Of a stretch of 64,000 nt of DNA, positions 36,417 to 46,232 are shown one piece after another; the stretch's first letter is position 1, and every line of letters begins with the position of its first letter. Origin of the DNA: Paratractidigestivibacter sp003150175 (GTDB lineage: Bacteria > Actinomycetota > Coriobacteriia > Coriobacteriales > Atopobiaceae); assembly GCF_964283195.1 (NCBI RefSeq), contig NZ_CAXYLH010000006.1; one strand, 5' to 3'. The notes under the pieces are model-generated. The model was not told the origin of the DNA. It did not search any database and was given only the letters and a program-made list of their open reading frames with translations. Made by a program: the position numbers and the translations under genes.

Positions 36417-36932
36417 TCAACGGCTTCCCTCGGCCTCCGCCGCGCAATCCGCCTGCCCGCCGCGGAGCATCCGCAGGCCATGGTCGAGCGAGCCGATGAC
36501 GGCCTCGACGTTCTCGGTCGCGGCCTTGGGGCTGCCCGGCAGGTTGACGACGAGCGTGCGCCCGACGATGCCCGCCACCTCGCGGGAAAGACAGGCCCGC
36601 GGGGTGATCCTCATCGACGCGGCACGCATGGCCTCGGGAATCCCCGGCGCCATGCGCTCGCACACGGCGGCCGTGGCCTCCGGCGTCACGTCGCGCGGCG
36701 AGAAGCCCGTCCCGCCCGTCGTGAGCACGAGCGCGACGTCGGCCGCGGCCTGCTCGCGCAGCGCCGCCTCGATCTGCTCACGCTCGTCGGGCACGATCGC
36801 CGTGGCGACGACCTCGTAGCCGCGGGCGCGCAGCAGCTCGGCGAGCGCAGGGCCGCTCGCGTCCTCGCGCTCGCCGCGCGCCCCGCGGTCGCTCACCGTG
36901 ATCACCGCGGCGGTGTACTTCTCTTCGCTCAT
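36417..36932 (-). CDS. mogA: Molybdopterin adenylyltransferase / MogA-MoaB family
   Basis: The 171-residue protein has the MoCF-biosynthesis fold: VITVSDRGARGEREDASGP, TTGGTGFSPRDVTPEAT (MPT-binding) and VVNLPGSPKAATENVEAV. It activates molybdopterin by adenylation before metal insertion. It is last in the nine-gene minus-strand operon, 60 bases after the MoeA-like gene. MogA and MoaB cannot be separated from sequence alone. Confidence 0.9.
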   Translation of the reverse strand: MSEEKYTAAVITVSDRGARGEREDASGPALAELLRARGYEVVATAIVPDEREQIEAALREQAAADVALVLTTGGTGFSPRDVTPEATAAVCERMAPGIPEAMRAASMRITPRACLSREVAGIVGRTLVVNLPGSPKAATENVEAVIGSLDHGLRMLRGGQADCAAEAEGSR

Positions 36933-36992
36933 GGATCGAACCTCCTTGTGGTGAAGCGAGAAAACCCGCCTTCTTCTTTGAATGGTCCCGCG

Positions 36993-38057
36993 CTACTTGC
37001 CGAAGGGGCAAAGCGGGAAGGTACAGGGCTTGCAGCCGAGGCACAGGCCGCCCTCCCCCATCACGACGAAGTCGCGCTTGGTCAACGGCACGCCGGCGGC
37101 CACGCGCGGGAGCACGAGGTCGAGGACGGTAGCCTTGTTATACATGGCGCAGCCGGGCACGCCGAGCACCGGGACGGGGGCCTTCTTGCCAGACGGACCG
37201 GCGGCGCCTTCCGCGCAATCATCGTCGAAGTAGCCCACGAGCAGCATCGCGCCAGGGAGCACGGGGCTGCCGTAGGTGACGATGCGGGCGCCCGCGCGCT
37301 TGATGGCGCCGGGGGTGTTGTCGTCGGGGTCCACGCTCATGCCGCCCGTGCACACGATGAGGTCGACGCCGGCGGCGCGGGCTTCGTCGATGGCGGCCAC
37401 GACGTCAGGGGTCTCGTCTCCGGGCTTGACGGTAAGGGTGACCTCGATGCCGAACTCGGCGAGCTTGCGCACGATGACAGGCGTGAACGCATCCTCGATG
37501 AGGCCGTTCGCGACCTCGGAGCCGGTGGCGATCACGGCCGCGGTCCTCGCCGTGAAGGGCCTGACTTCGAGCAGCGGCTCGTCGCCGGCCGCGCGCTCGG
37601 CGGCCTCGAGGACCTCCTCGCGCACGACGAGCGGAATCACGCGCGTGCCGGCCAGAGCGTCGCCCTCGCGGACCGCGAAGCCGCCCTTGCGCGTTGCCAC
37701 CATAACCTCGTCGGTGGCGTTGACCGCCATGAGGCGCTCGGAGTTGACCAGGAGCACGCCGTCGGTCGCGGCCTTGATGCCGATCTTTCCCTCGGAGGGC
37801 TCGCCGGCGGCGATGGTTCCGGGCCCCAGGCAGAGCGAGGCCAGGCGCCGCGCCGCATCGTTCTCGTGCACCATGCCCTGCTCGAGCTCCCAGACGTAGA
37901 GGTTGACCTTGCCCATGCTCAGCAGCACGGGGATGTCCTCCTCACGGACCACATGGCCCTTCTTGAAGCGCGGCCCCTTGGACTTGCCGGGAATGATTTG
38001 TGTCAAGTCTTGGCACAACACCTGTCCAACTGCGTCTTCGGTGCGAATCGTCTTCAT
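36993..38057 (-). CDS. MoeA-like molybdopterin-binding protein with Cys-rich C-terminus
   Basis: This 354-residue protein has an N-terminal segment (VLCQDLTQIIPGKSKGPRFK) followed by a MoCF domain with CTGGMSVDPDDNTPG as the MPT-binding loop and VPGCAMYNKATVLDL. It ends CLGCKPCTFPLCPFGK, the Cys tail seen in the molybdopterin-binding protein that travels with yqeB/yqeC/xdhC. It is shorter than true MoeA and probably acts in the cofactor branch for selenium-dependent hydroxylases (inference). The upstream gap holds an AAGGGACAGTCCCTT palindrome. Confidence 0.85.
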   Translation of the reverse strand: MKTIRTEDAVGQVLCQDLTQIIPGKSKGPRFKKGHVVREEDIPVLLSMGKVNLYVWELEQGMVHENDAARRLASLCLGPGTIAAGEPSEGKIGIKAATDGVLLVNSERLMAVNATDEVMVATRKGGFAVREGDALAGTRVIPLVVREEVLEAAERAAGDEPLLEVRPFTARTAAVIATGSEVANGLIEDAFTPVIVRKLAEFGIEVTLTVKPGDETPDVVAAIDEARAAGVDLIVCTGGMSVDPDDNTPGAIKRAGARIVTYGSPVLPGAMLLVGYFDDDCAEGAAGPSGKKAPVPVLGVPGCAMYNKATVLDLVLPRVAAGVPLTKRDFVVMGEGGLCLGCKPCTFPLCPFGK

Positions 38058-38069
38058 TTCTCTCTCCTA

Positions 38070-38101
38070 AATGACGAAAAGGGACAGTCCCTTTTCGTCA
38101 T
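38070..38101. repeat. AAGGGACAGTCCCTT palindrome inside the molybdenum operon
   Basis: ATGACGAAAAGGGACAGTCC and its exact complement, in the 76-base gap between moaC/MOSC and the MoeA-like gene. Here it interrupts an operon rather than ending one, which argues against a simple terminator role. Confidence 0.85.
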
Positions 38102-38133
38102 CGCGAAGAAGGGCCGCCCCGTTGCTCATTGCG

Positions 38134-39192
38134 TTACCGGCGGACGTGGATGGGGTCACCGGGGCGGACGGTGCCGCCGCGCGTGACGACGGCGAAGACG
38201 CCGTCGGTCGGCATCACGCACTTGCCGGTGAGCCGGCGGATCTCGCAGTCGTTGTGGCACTGCTTGCCGATCTGCGTCATCGCGAGCTCGCACTCCCCGA
38301 CCTCGAGCACCGTGCCCACGGGCAGCTCCTTGAGCGAGAGGCCGCGGGTGAGGATGTTCTCGGCGAAGTCCCCGGCGGCGAGGTTGGGCAGCATCTCGCG
38401 CATGACGTCGACGGACTCCTCGGGAAGGAGGCTCACCATGCGGTGCCAGTTGCCGGCGTGCGCGTCGCCCTCGACGCCGTGGCCGACGACGAGCTCGATC
38501 GACTCCTGCGGCTTCTTGCGAGTGCCCTTCTTTTCGGAGATGGAGACCGCGACGACCGAGGCTGCCGGCCCCGTGGCGCAGGCCGTCCCGGCCGGCTCGG
38601 CAGCGTCGACCGAGCCTTCACCGTTCGCGCAGCCGTCCGCGCCGCGCACGAAGTGGCCGGAGGCGCCGCCGGACTTCTCGAGCAGGCGGACGCCGTCGAT
38701 GACCATGTCGCGCTGGTGGGCTTTGAGCATGTCGTAGACGGTGAGGCCGGCAACGGAGGCGGCGGTAAGGGCCTCCATCTCGACGCCCGTCTCGCCGCAA
38801 CAGCGGCAGGTCGCCTCGATGGCGACGCCACAGTCGGCACCGGCGCCGCGGCAAGCGTCGCCCCCAGCGCCCGCAGCTCCGCCCGCGCCGCCCCCGCAGA
38901 CCGCACCGCCGACGAGCTCGAAGCGCACGTCGACGCCGGTGAGCTGGATAGGGTGGCACATGGGCACGAGCTCCCAGCAGCGCTTGGCCGCCATGATGCC
39001 CGCGACCTGCGCCACCGCGAGCACGTCGCCCTTCTTGCAGCCGCCCGTGCGCACGAGCTCGAGCGTGGCCGGAGCCATGCGCACGAAGCCCGCCGCCCGC
39101 GCCACGCGCTGGGTCTTCTGCTTCGCCGAGACGTCGACCATGCGGGCGCGCCCCTGTTCGTTGATGTGGGTGAGGTCATTCGTGTGCGCCAT
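38134..39192 (-). CDS. moaC: Fused MoaC - MOSC domain protein
   Basis: This 352-residue fusion has residues 1-165 as MoaC (cyclic pyranopterin monophosphate synthase: KKGDVLAVAQVAGIMAAKRC, ELVPMCHPIQLTGVDV, ETGVEMEALTAASVAGLTVY). Residues from about 205 form a MOSC domain with a conserved Cys (QIGKQCHNDCEIRR). MoaC makes precursor Z with MoaA, encoded just upstream. MOSC domains carry sulfur or bind Moco, so the fusion couples the first step with later handling. A Gly/Ala/Cys-rich insertion (about 95-125) splits the MoaC domain and another Cys/Ala linker joins the two domains; both look like recent low-complexity additions. Confidence 0.9.
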   Translation of the reverse strand: MAHTNDLTHINEQGRARMVDVSAKQKTQRVARAAGFVRMAPATLELVRTGGCKKGDVLAVAQVAGIMAAKRCWELVPMCHPIQLTGVDVRFELVGGAVCGGGAGGAAGAGGDACRGAGADCGVAIEATCRCCGETGVEMEALTAASVAGLTVYDMLKAHQRDMVIDGVRLLEKSGGASGHFVRGADGCANGEGSVDAAEPAGTACATGPAASVVAVSISEKKGTRKKPQESIELVVGHGVEGDAHAGNWHRMVSLLPEESVDVMREMLPNLAAGDFAENILTRGLSLKELPVGTVLEVGECELAMTQIGKQCHNDCEIRRLTGKCVMPTDGVFAVVTRGGTVRPGDPIHVRR

Positions 39193-39196
39193 GGCG

Positions 39197-40140
39197 CTAT
39201 CCCCCGATCTCGTTCATGTCGCGCGTGGACTCGCTCGCGTGCGACTCGTCCATGTGATGGTACTTCGGCTTGGCCGCGATGGCCCCGCGCAGGGCGGCAA
39301 GAAGGGCCTCCCCCTCAAGCCCGCGCAGGTCGACCTCGGCCGAGGAGTGCAGGCAAGGCTTGCAGCGGCCGTCCGCCGTCACGCGGATGCGGCTGCAACC
39401 GTCGCAGAACTTGTGGCTCATCGGCCGGATGAGCCCGACGTTGCCCGCCCAGCCCGGCACGTGCCAGAGCTCGGCCACGCCGTCGCGGCCGCGCGGCTCG
39501 GCGCCGGCGGGCAGCCGCCCGAGCACGTAGTCTGCCGGCAAGAAGCGCCCGCGCGGCCAGCCGGCGGCGGGGCCGATGGGCATGAGCTCGATGAAGCGCA
39601 CGTCGACGGGCTCGTCCTTGGCCAGCGCCGCCAGGTCGGCGACCTCGTCGTCGTTGACGCCGCCCATGAGGACGGCGTTGATCTTCGTGCGGGCAAAGCC
39701 CGCCTCGCGCGCGGCGGCGATGCCGGCGAGGGCGTCGGCCAGCCTGCCGCAGCGCGTGATCTTCGCGTAGCGCTCGGGCCGCAGGGTGTCGAGGCTCACG
39801 TTCAGGCGCCCGAGGCCGGCGGCGCGCAGGTCGGCAGCGATGGGCGCGAGCTGGCACGCGTTCGTGGTCATGGCCACGTCCTCGACACCCGGCACCTCGG
39901 CCACCATGCGCACGAGGTCGACCACGCCGCGGCGCGCGAGCGGCTCACCGCCGGTGAGGCGGACCTTGCGCACGCCGAGCTCCGCGCAAGCGCGCACGAT
40001 GCGCGCGAGCTCCTCGAAACTCAGGATCTGGTCGTGCGCGAGCATCGGCACGCCGCCTTCCGGCATGCAGTACACGCAGCGGCAGTTACACCTGTCGGTA
40101 ATGGAAAGGCGCAGGTACTCGATGCTCCTGCCCTCGCGGT

Positions 40141-40147
<7 letters not shown>
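39197..40147 (-). CDS. moaA: GTP 3',8-cyclase (radical SAM)
   Basis: This 316-residue radical-SAM enzyme has the CNCRCVYCMPEGG cluster motif, KVRLTGGEPLAR for SAM binding, and a C-terminal second cluster, FCDGCSRIRVTADGRCKPCL. It converts GTP to the cyclic intermediate used by MoaC. A GTG start at 40147 is chosen because AAAGGAGG stands six bases ahead and the family begins here (DREGRSIEYLRLSITDRC). It overlaps the modC stop by seven bases, so it is coupled to molybdate transport. Confidence 0.92.
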
Positions 40148-41342
<1,195 letters not shown>

Positions 41343-41346
<4 letters not shown>

Positions 41347-42089
41347 CGCGCACCTCCCAGGCGCACGCTGCCGGGCTTGGCGGCGGACTTCGCGCCGGCC
41401 CTCGCGCCGGCCTTCGCGCCCGTCTTGCCCTTCTGCTCGAACCAGTTCATGGCAAGAAGGACCACGGCCGAGATACCGAGGTTGACCATGACCCACGCGA
41501 AGGCGCCCGCGTCGTCGTTCGTGCGCCACAGCTGGTAGACGGTGGTGGACACGGTGGCGGTGGAGCCGGGGGTGTAGCCGCAGATCATGGCGGTGGCGCC
41601 GTACTCGCCGAGCGCGCGGGCGAAGGCGAGCACCGCGCCCGCCACGATTCCCTGCTGGCAGCACGGCATCTTCACGCGCCAGAAGATCCAGCGCTCGGAG
41701 CGGCCGAGGGTGCGCGCCGCGTCGGCGAGGCTCTCGTCGAAGGACTCGAAGGCGCCGCGGGCGGTGCGGTACATGAGCGGGAAGCTCACCACGACGGTGG
41801 CCAGGATCGCCGCGTACCACACCATGGTGAGCTTGATGCCGAAGGTGCTCAGCAGCCATGCGCCGGCGGTGCGCCGGGGGCCGAAGACGCGCAGCAGGAG
41901 GTAGCCGACGACGGTCGGCGGCAGGACGAGCGGCAGCGTGAGCACGACGTCCAGCACGCCCTTGACCACGCGCGGCGCGCGGGCCACGACGTTGGCGAGG
42001 AATATGCCGAGGAAGTACACGACCACGGTCGAGACCGCGGCGATCCTCACCGAGTTGTACAGCGGATACCAGTCCATGCGCCCATCCAT
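41343..42089 (-). CDS. modB: Molybdate ABC transporter permease
   Basis: The 248-residue permease has five to six membrane helices and the EAA-type loop (SLADAARTLGRSERWIFWRVKMP) that docks to ModC. LPLVLPPTVVGYLLL and AFARALGEYGATAMICGYTPG are typical of ModB/CysT-type permeases. The C-terminus ends in a Lys/Ala-rich tail (KTGAKAGARAGAKSAAK). It follows modA after a 104-base gap filled by an inverted repeat and overlaps modC by four bases. Confidence 0.92.
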
Positions 42090-42092
42090 CCG

Positions 42093-42187
42093 TGGGACAA
42101 AAGGGACGGGGGATTTTGTCCCAAATTGTGGAGATTCTCCTCCCCGCCATCACATTTTGGGACAACCCCCCCGTCCCTTTTGTCCCA
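42093..42187. repeat. 95-bp inverted-repeat element between modA and modB
   Basis: Outer arms TGGGACAAAAGGGACGGGGG (42093-42112) and CCCCCGTCCCTTTTGTCCCA (42168-42187) are exact complements. TTGTCCCAAA and TTTGGGACAA pair inside them, giving a nearly full-length hairpin with a small loop. It splits an operon that is otherwise tightly packed. Confidence 0.88.
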
Positions 42188-42193
42188 GAACCG

Positions 42194-43066
42194 CTACGCC
42201 GTCGCGAGCGGGGTGAAGCCAACCTCGCTGAAGCACTTAGAGGCCTCGGTACCCTTGAGGAACTCGAGGAAGAGCTTGGCGCCCTCGGCCTGCGGCGCGT
42301 TCTTCATCGCGGCCGCGGGGTAGACGACCTGGCCGCACATCTCCTTGGTGGCCTCGTCGACCACGGTGAGGCCCGCGGAGAACGCGTCGGTCTTGTAGAT
42401 GACACCGCAGTCCACGGCGCCCTCGCCGACCTGGGAGGTGACCTCCTTGACGTTCGTGCCGTAGGTGATGCAGCCGGCCTTGGCCAGCGCCTCCTCGTCG
42501 AGCTCGTAGTAGGCCAGGATCTTCTGGGTGTACTGGCCCACGGGCACGTCGGAGTTGCCCATGCTCAGCAGGATCTCGCCGGACTTGAGGCGCTCGGCCA
42601 AGTCGTTGAAGTCAATGATCTTCTTGGGGTTGCCATCGGGAACGACGAGGGTGACCTTGTTCTCGAGGATGTCGAAGCGGGTGGCGTGATCGACGAAGTC
42701 GAGGCCCTCGTCGTTGCCCTTCTCGGCCTCGGCGTCGAGCGCGTTCATCTGCTTCTGGCCCGCGGAGATGAAGACGTCGCAGTCGGCGCCCTCCTGGATC
42801 TGAGTCTTGAGCGTGCCCGAGGAGTCGTAGTTGAACGAGAGCCCGTAGCCCTGGTTCTCGGCCATGAACTCGTCGCCGGCCTTGGTCAGCGACTCGGTCA
42901 TCGACGCCGCGGCAAAGACGATGAGCTTGGCCCTCTGGGCGTCGTCGCCGGAGCCCTTCTGGGCGGAGTCGTCGTTCGCGCCGGCGCCGGCGCCGCCGCA
43001 GGCCGCGAGGCCCAGGCCGCAGATAACAGCCGCGGAGCCGCCGAGGAACTGCCTTCTGTTGATCAT
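42194..43066 (-). CDS. modA: Molybdate-binding lipoprotein
   Basis: This 290-residue binding protein has a twin-arginine-like lipoprotein signal (MINRRQFLGG then ICGLGLAAC, lipobox Cys23). The mature protein starts LIVFAAASMTESLTKAG, the ModA opening whose Ser/Thr residues bind the oxyanion. It contains YDSSGTLKTQIQEGADCDVFISAG and ends LFLEFLKGTEASKCFSEVGF, as in ModA. It should be anchored outside the membrane and deliver molybdate or tungstate to ModB. GGAAGGAAAG lies ahead of the ATG. Confidence 0.93.
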   Translation of the reverse strand: MINRRQFLGGSAAVICGLGLAACGGAGAGANDDSAQKGSGDDAQRAKLIVFAAASMTESLTKAGDEFMAENQGYGLSFNYDSSGTLKTQIQEGADCDVFISAGQKQMNALDAEAEKGNDEGLDFVDHATRFDILENKVTLVVPDGNPKKIIDFNDLAERLKSGEILLSMGNSDVPVGQYTQKILAYYELDEEALAKAGCITYGTNVKEVTSQVGEGAVDCGVIYKTDAFSAGLTVVDEATKEMCGQVVYPAAAMKNAPQAEGAKLFLEFLKGTEASKCFSEVGFTPLATA

Positions 43067-43179
43067 TTGTCTTTCCTTCCTATAAGGGCGAGAAGCGCCG
43101 CGCCCTCCCGTCGATTCCCTGGCAAGAAGGGCGCTCTGCCCCCCGCCACGCAGCCCGACAAGGGTCGCGCCCTCCCCCG

Positions 43180-44187
43180 CTATTTGCTGTGGGGGCGGTG
43201 CGGGCGCAGCTCGGCGCGGCAACGGATCATCTGCGCCGCGATGGAGACCGCGATCTCGGCCGGGGTCACAGCGAGGATGTCGTCGCCGATGGGCAGGTGC
43301 ACTGACTCGGCGAGCTCGGCGGAGATGCCGTGCTCCTCGAGCGTGCGGCGCACGAAGCCGGCCTTGCGGGCGCTGCCGATGCAGCCGACGTAGGCCGGGC
43401 GGTGGGGCAAGACGTGCTCGAGCACGATAGCGTCGCCCAGGTGCCCGTGGGTGAGCACGACGACGAAGTCGCGCGGGGTGATGTGCGTGTAGTCGTCGAG
43501 GTCTTTAAACGCGCCGCAGGTCACGCCACGTGCAGCGGGGAAGGCGGCCGGGTCGCAGATGCCCGGGCGGTCATCGACGACCTCCACGACGAAGCCGACG
43601 CTCGCGAGCACCGGCACGAGCGCGCGGCCCACGTGGCCGCCGCCGAACACGTAACACACGGGCTCGGCGCCCACGGGCTCGCGGTAGAGCTTGGCGCCCT
43701 CGTCCCACACGGGAACGTCGCAGCCGTCGTCCTCAAAGACCACGCGCGCGGCGGGGGCGGCGGCGTCGGACCAGTCCTCGACGAGCCATGCGGCGTCGCC
43801 GGACTCGGCGGCGCCCGCGATGGCCGAGAGCCATCCCTCGTCCTCGGCGGTCAAGAGGCGCACGGCAAGAAGGGCGTCGCCGCCGCAGGCCATGTCGTTC
43901 TTCGCGTGGGTCATCCACTCGAGCGAGGCGGGCGCGGGCTGGCCGGCGGCCGCCGCGGCGAGGAGCTCGCCCTCGCGCGCCTGGACGATGAACTCGATGT
44001 TTCCGCCGCCCACGGTGCCGATGAAGGAGCCGTCGGAAAGCGCGAGCATGCGCGCGCCCTCGTGGCGCGGCATGGAACCCGCGGTGGCGAGCAGGCTCGC
44101 GAGCGCGACGGGACGCCCGGCGGCGAGCTCGGCGCGCGCGGCGGAGATGATCTGTTGGTCGTTGATGGTCCCTGCTACGTCGTTCAT
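43180..44187 (-). CDS. xdhC: XdhC/CoxI family molybdenum hydroxylase maturation factor
   Basis: The 335-residue protein has an XdhC/CoxI domain at the N-terminus (LASLLATAGSMPRHEGARML, GTVGGGNIEF) and a Rossmann-like C-terminal part with VCYVFGGGHVGRALVPVLASVG and VLTHGHLGDAIVLEHVL. XdhC binds Moco and helps insert its sulfurated form into xanthine-dehydrogenase-type enzymes. It overlaps yqeB by four bases (ATGA), placing it in the Se-dependent hydroxylase maturation set. Confidence 0.9.
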   Translation of the reverse strand: MNDVAGTINDQQIISAARAELAAGRPVALASLLATAGSMPRHEGARMLALSDGSFIGTVGGGNIEFIVQAREGELLAAAAAGQPAPASLEWMTHAKNDMACGGDALLAVRLLTAEDEGWLSAIAGAAESGDAAWLVEDWSDAAAPAARVVFEDDGCDVPVWDEGAKLYREPVGAEPVCYVFGGGHVGRALVPVLASVGFVVEVVDDRPGICDPAAFPAARGVTCGAFKDLDDYTHITPRDFVVVLTHGHLGDAIVLEHVLPHRPAYVGCIGSARKAGFVRRTLEEHGISAELAESVHLPIGDDILAVTPAEIAVSIAAQMIRCRAELRPHRPHSK

Positions 44188-45071
44188 GCGAACTCCTCGA
44201 TTCCAGAGAGATCGAGCCCGGAGGCGGCGGCCGTGGCCACGACCTTGGGGACGGCCTGCCATTCGCGTGCGGAGCCCACGCCGGCGAGCGCGCCGGTAAG
44301 GTGGAGGATGGCCTCGAGCACGCCGCCGCCGACGGCGCTCGCCTTGTCGGAGACGGTGCGGATGAACGCGGCCTCACAGCGCGGGTCCACGTCGCCGGAC
44401 TTCATGCCGCGGCGCACGGTGACGCCGGCCTGCAGAAGGCCGCGGACCACGCCGTCGATGGTGGCCACCATGGCCTTGCCCGCGACCTCGCCGCAGACGG
44501 TGCCCGCGTGGACCTCGTCGCCGATGCACACGCGGGGCTCAAAGACGCCGTCTGCCGGCGCCCGCAGCACGCGCTCGCCGGCGTAGCCGCCGATGAGGCC
44601 GGGGATGGCGGTGTTGGCGATGGGCGAGCCCTTGTAATAAACGCGCCCCAGGTAGTGGCCGCGCATGGTCTCGACGGCGGCGTCGACGTCCACCGGCGCG
44701 GTGAAGCCCGGGCCCACGCCGATGACCACGGGGGCCATGCCGCGCGTGGTGCCGAGGTTCTTCTTTGCGAGGATCGCGTCGACGAGGACGTCGGGCGCGA
44801 GCTCGGGCGCCATGCGGGCCTCCGCGTCAACGACGACGGCGACGTCGCCGGCAGCCACGGCTGCGCGCACGGCGGCCGCGTCGGCGCAGAGCACGCCGCG
44901 GACGTCCTCGACGGTGGTCTCGCCCAGGCGGATGGCTTCGCTGAAGCAGACAGTGCGGCGGATGGACGTGGGAACGGCCAAGTCCGCCATGACAACCTGC
45001 ATGCCGCAGCGGTGCAGGCGCAGCGCGATGCCGGTGGCGATATCCCCCGCGCCGCGAACGTAAACCAACAT
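44184..45071 (-). CDS. yqeB: Selenium-dependent molybdenum hydroxylase system protein YqeB
   Basis: The 295-residue protein of the EF2563/YqeB family opens MLVYVRGAGDIATGIALRL, has VVVDAEARMAPELAPDVLVDA, GVGPGFTAPVDVDAAVETMR and GVFEPRVCIGDEVHAGTVCG. The family is found only with selenium-dependent (non-selenocysteine) Mo hydroxylases, where its reaction is not settled. It is first in the minus-strand operon and divergent from yqeC, with 152 bases between the starts. Confidence 0.9.
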   Translation of the reverse strand: MLVYVRGAGDIATGIALRLHRCGMQVVMADLAVPTSIRRTVCFSEAIRLGETTVEDVRGVLCADAAAVRAAVAAGDVAVVVDAEARMAPELAPDVLVDAILAKKNLGTTRGMAPVVIGVGPGFTAPVDVDAAVETMRGHYLGRVYYKGSPIANTAIPGLIGGYAGERVLRAPADGVFEPRVCIGDEVHAGTVCGEVAGKAMVATIDGVVRGLLQAGVTVRRGMKSGDVDPRCEAAFIRTVSDKASAVGGGVLEAILHLTGALAGVGSAREWQAVPKVVATAAASGLDLSGIEEFA

Positions 45072-45223
45072 GGATGCCTCCTCGGCTGTCGTACAATCTT
45101 TTGGTAATGCTAACAGATTCTTTCGCCTGCGTTATATCGGCTTCACAGCAACGGTTAGCTGCGGCAATCCTTCGTTTTAGGGTAGTTTTTCAGCCAGCTT
45201 CTTACTTTTAGTTAGGTGAGCAA

Positions 45224-45916
45224 ATGAAATTGCAGGAAGCATTGGAAATTCCCCGGGGTATCACCTCCGTGATCGGGGGCGGCGGAAAGACGACGCTGCT
45301 CTCCGTGCTCGCGCGCGAGCTGGCCTGCGGCGGCGCCACGGTGGCCCTCGCCACGTCGACGCACTTCTTGCCCTTCGAGGGCATGCCGGCGCTCTCCGGG
45401 CCGGACGAGTGGGACGCGGCGGCGAGCCCCATCGCCTGCTTCGCCTCCTCCACCGAGGAAGGCAAGCTTACCGTGCCCGCCTGCGGCATCCCCGCACTGG
45501 CGGAGGCGGCCGACTACGTGCTCGTCGAGGCCGACGGCAGCAAGCGCCTGCCGCTCAAGGCCCACGCCGACTGGGAGCCCGCGGTGCCGGCGGGCAGCGC
45601 GCGCTGCGTCCTCGTGCTCGGAGGCAGCGGCTTCGGACGGCCCGTGAGCGAGGCCGTCCACCGACCGGAGCTGTTCTGTGGGCTTGTGGGCTGTGAGGGC
45701 GATGCGGACGCGACGCCCGAGCTCGTGGCCGCCGCGATCGCCGCCGAGACGGCATCCGGCCGCATCGCCCCCGACGTCGTCGTAGTCAACCAAGCCGAGG
45801 GTCCGCGCGTGGCGGACGCGGCGTGCGCCTTCGCGGGCACCCTTCACGCGCACGGCGTGGGGGCGCCCGTCCTCGCCGGCAGCATCCGCGACGCCGAGCT
45901 CGTCGCGTGCGGTTAG
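45224..45916 (+). CDS. yqeC: Selenium cofactor biosynthesis protein YqeC
   Basis: The 230-residue P-loop-like protein has ITSVIGGGGKTTLLSVLAREL near the N-terminus, VLVEADGSKRLPLKAHADWE in the middle and VVNQAEG late, all typical of YqeC. It is thought to act with YqeB on the labile selenium cofactor. The divergent position across a shared 152-base promoter region suggests co-regulation with the operon. The ribosome site TAGGTGAG precedes ATG. Confidence 0.88.
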   Translation: MKLQEALEIPRGITSVIGGGGKTTLLSVLARELACGGATVALATSTHFLPFEGMPALSGPDEWDAAASPIACFASSTEEGKLTVPACGIPALAEAADYVLVEADGSKRLPLKAHADWEPAVPAGSARCVLVLGGSGFGRPVSEAVHRPELFCGLVGCEGDADATPELVAAAIAAETASGRIAPDVVVVNQAEGPRVADAACAFAGTLHAHGVGAPVLAGSIRDAELVACG

Positions 45917-45939
45917 CGGGACGTGGCAGGGGCGCAGGG

Positions 45940-45984
45940 TTGTGAAGCCTTCACAAATAAGGGCCCGTCAACCGAACCGGGCCC
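45940..45984 (+). terminator. Hairpins after yqeC
   Basis: A TTGTGAA-gcc-TTCACAA dyad (45940-45956) and a GGGCCCG / CGGGCCC hairpin (45961-45984), 24-68 bases beyond the yqeC stop. Either could terminate the yqeC transcript, although no long T-run follows. Confidence 0.5.
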
Positions 45985-46087
45985 GAACAACAAGGACTCC
46001 CCAGGGCGAAAGTCGCCTCCTACAGCGGCATAGTTTTCGGGGGCTCGGGGCCCATAAAGGCGCCCCTTGCCCCCGATGAATCACCCG

Positions 46088-46117
46088 TTGCGCGCAGACC
46101 CGATGAACGGGTAAAAT
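46088..46117 (+). promoter_or_regulatory. Candidate promoter of convergent small RNA
   Basis: TTGCGC (46088-46093), an 18-base spacer, TAAAAT (46112-46117). Transcription would start near 46124. Confidence 0.45.
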
Positions 46118-46123
46118 CGGTAA

Positions 46124-46212
46124 CGAACGGAGGCTAAGCCCTCCTGTTTGGTTGCACAAAACCGGGCTACGCCCAAGAATCAGCCACCGGCCAGGGTGGC
46201 TGATTCTCGTTT
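46124..46212 (+). ncRNA. Candidate antitoxin small RNA (par/RNAII-like)
   Basis: A predicted ~90-nt RNA bounded by the promoter above and the 13-bp hairpin at 46176-46207 followed by CGTTT. It carries CGGAGG (46128-46133) and CCCTCC (46139-46144). These are exact complements of CCTCCG in the leader and GGAGGG in the ribosome site of the facing toxin-like mRNA, which the same hairpin separates. This reproduces the architecture of the enterococcal par locus, where convergent RNAs share a terminator and pair through short direct repeats. It rests on sequence layout only. Confidence 0.45.
46176..46207. terminator. Shared bidirectional hairpin between the small RNA and toxin-like gene
   Basis: AGAATCAGCCACC / GGTGGCTGATTCT, a 13-bp perfect stem with a six-base loop. 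T residues follow on the plus strand. Confidence 0.8.
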
Positions 46213-46232
46213 AAGGGCCTCACCCGCCGCGC

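Noticed and set aside
45985..46230. tmRNA, RNase P RNA or 6S RNA in the structured gap after yqeC
   Set aside because: None of the conserved cores (tRNA-like ends, the RNase P GAGGAAAGTCC core, or a 6S bubble) could be found.
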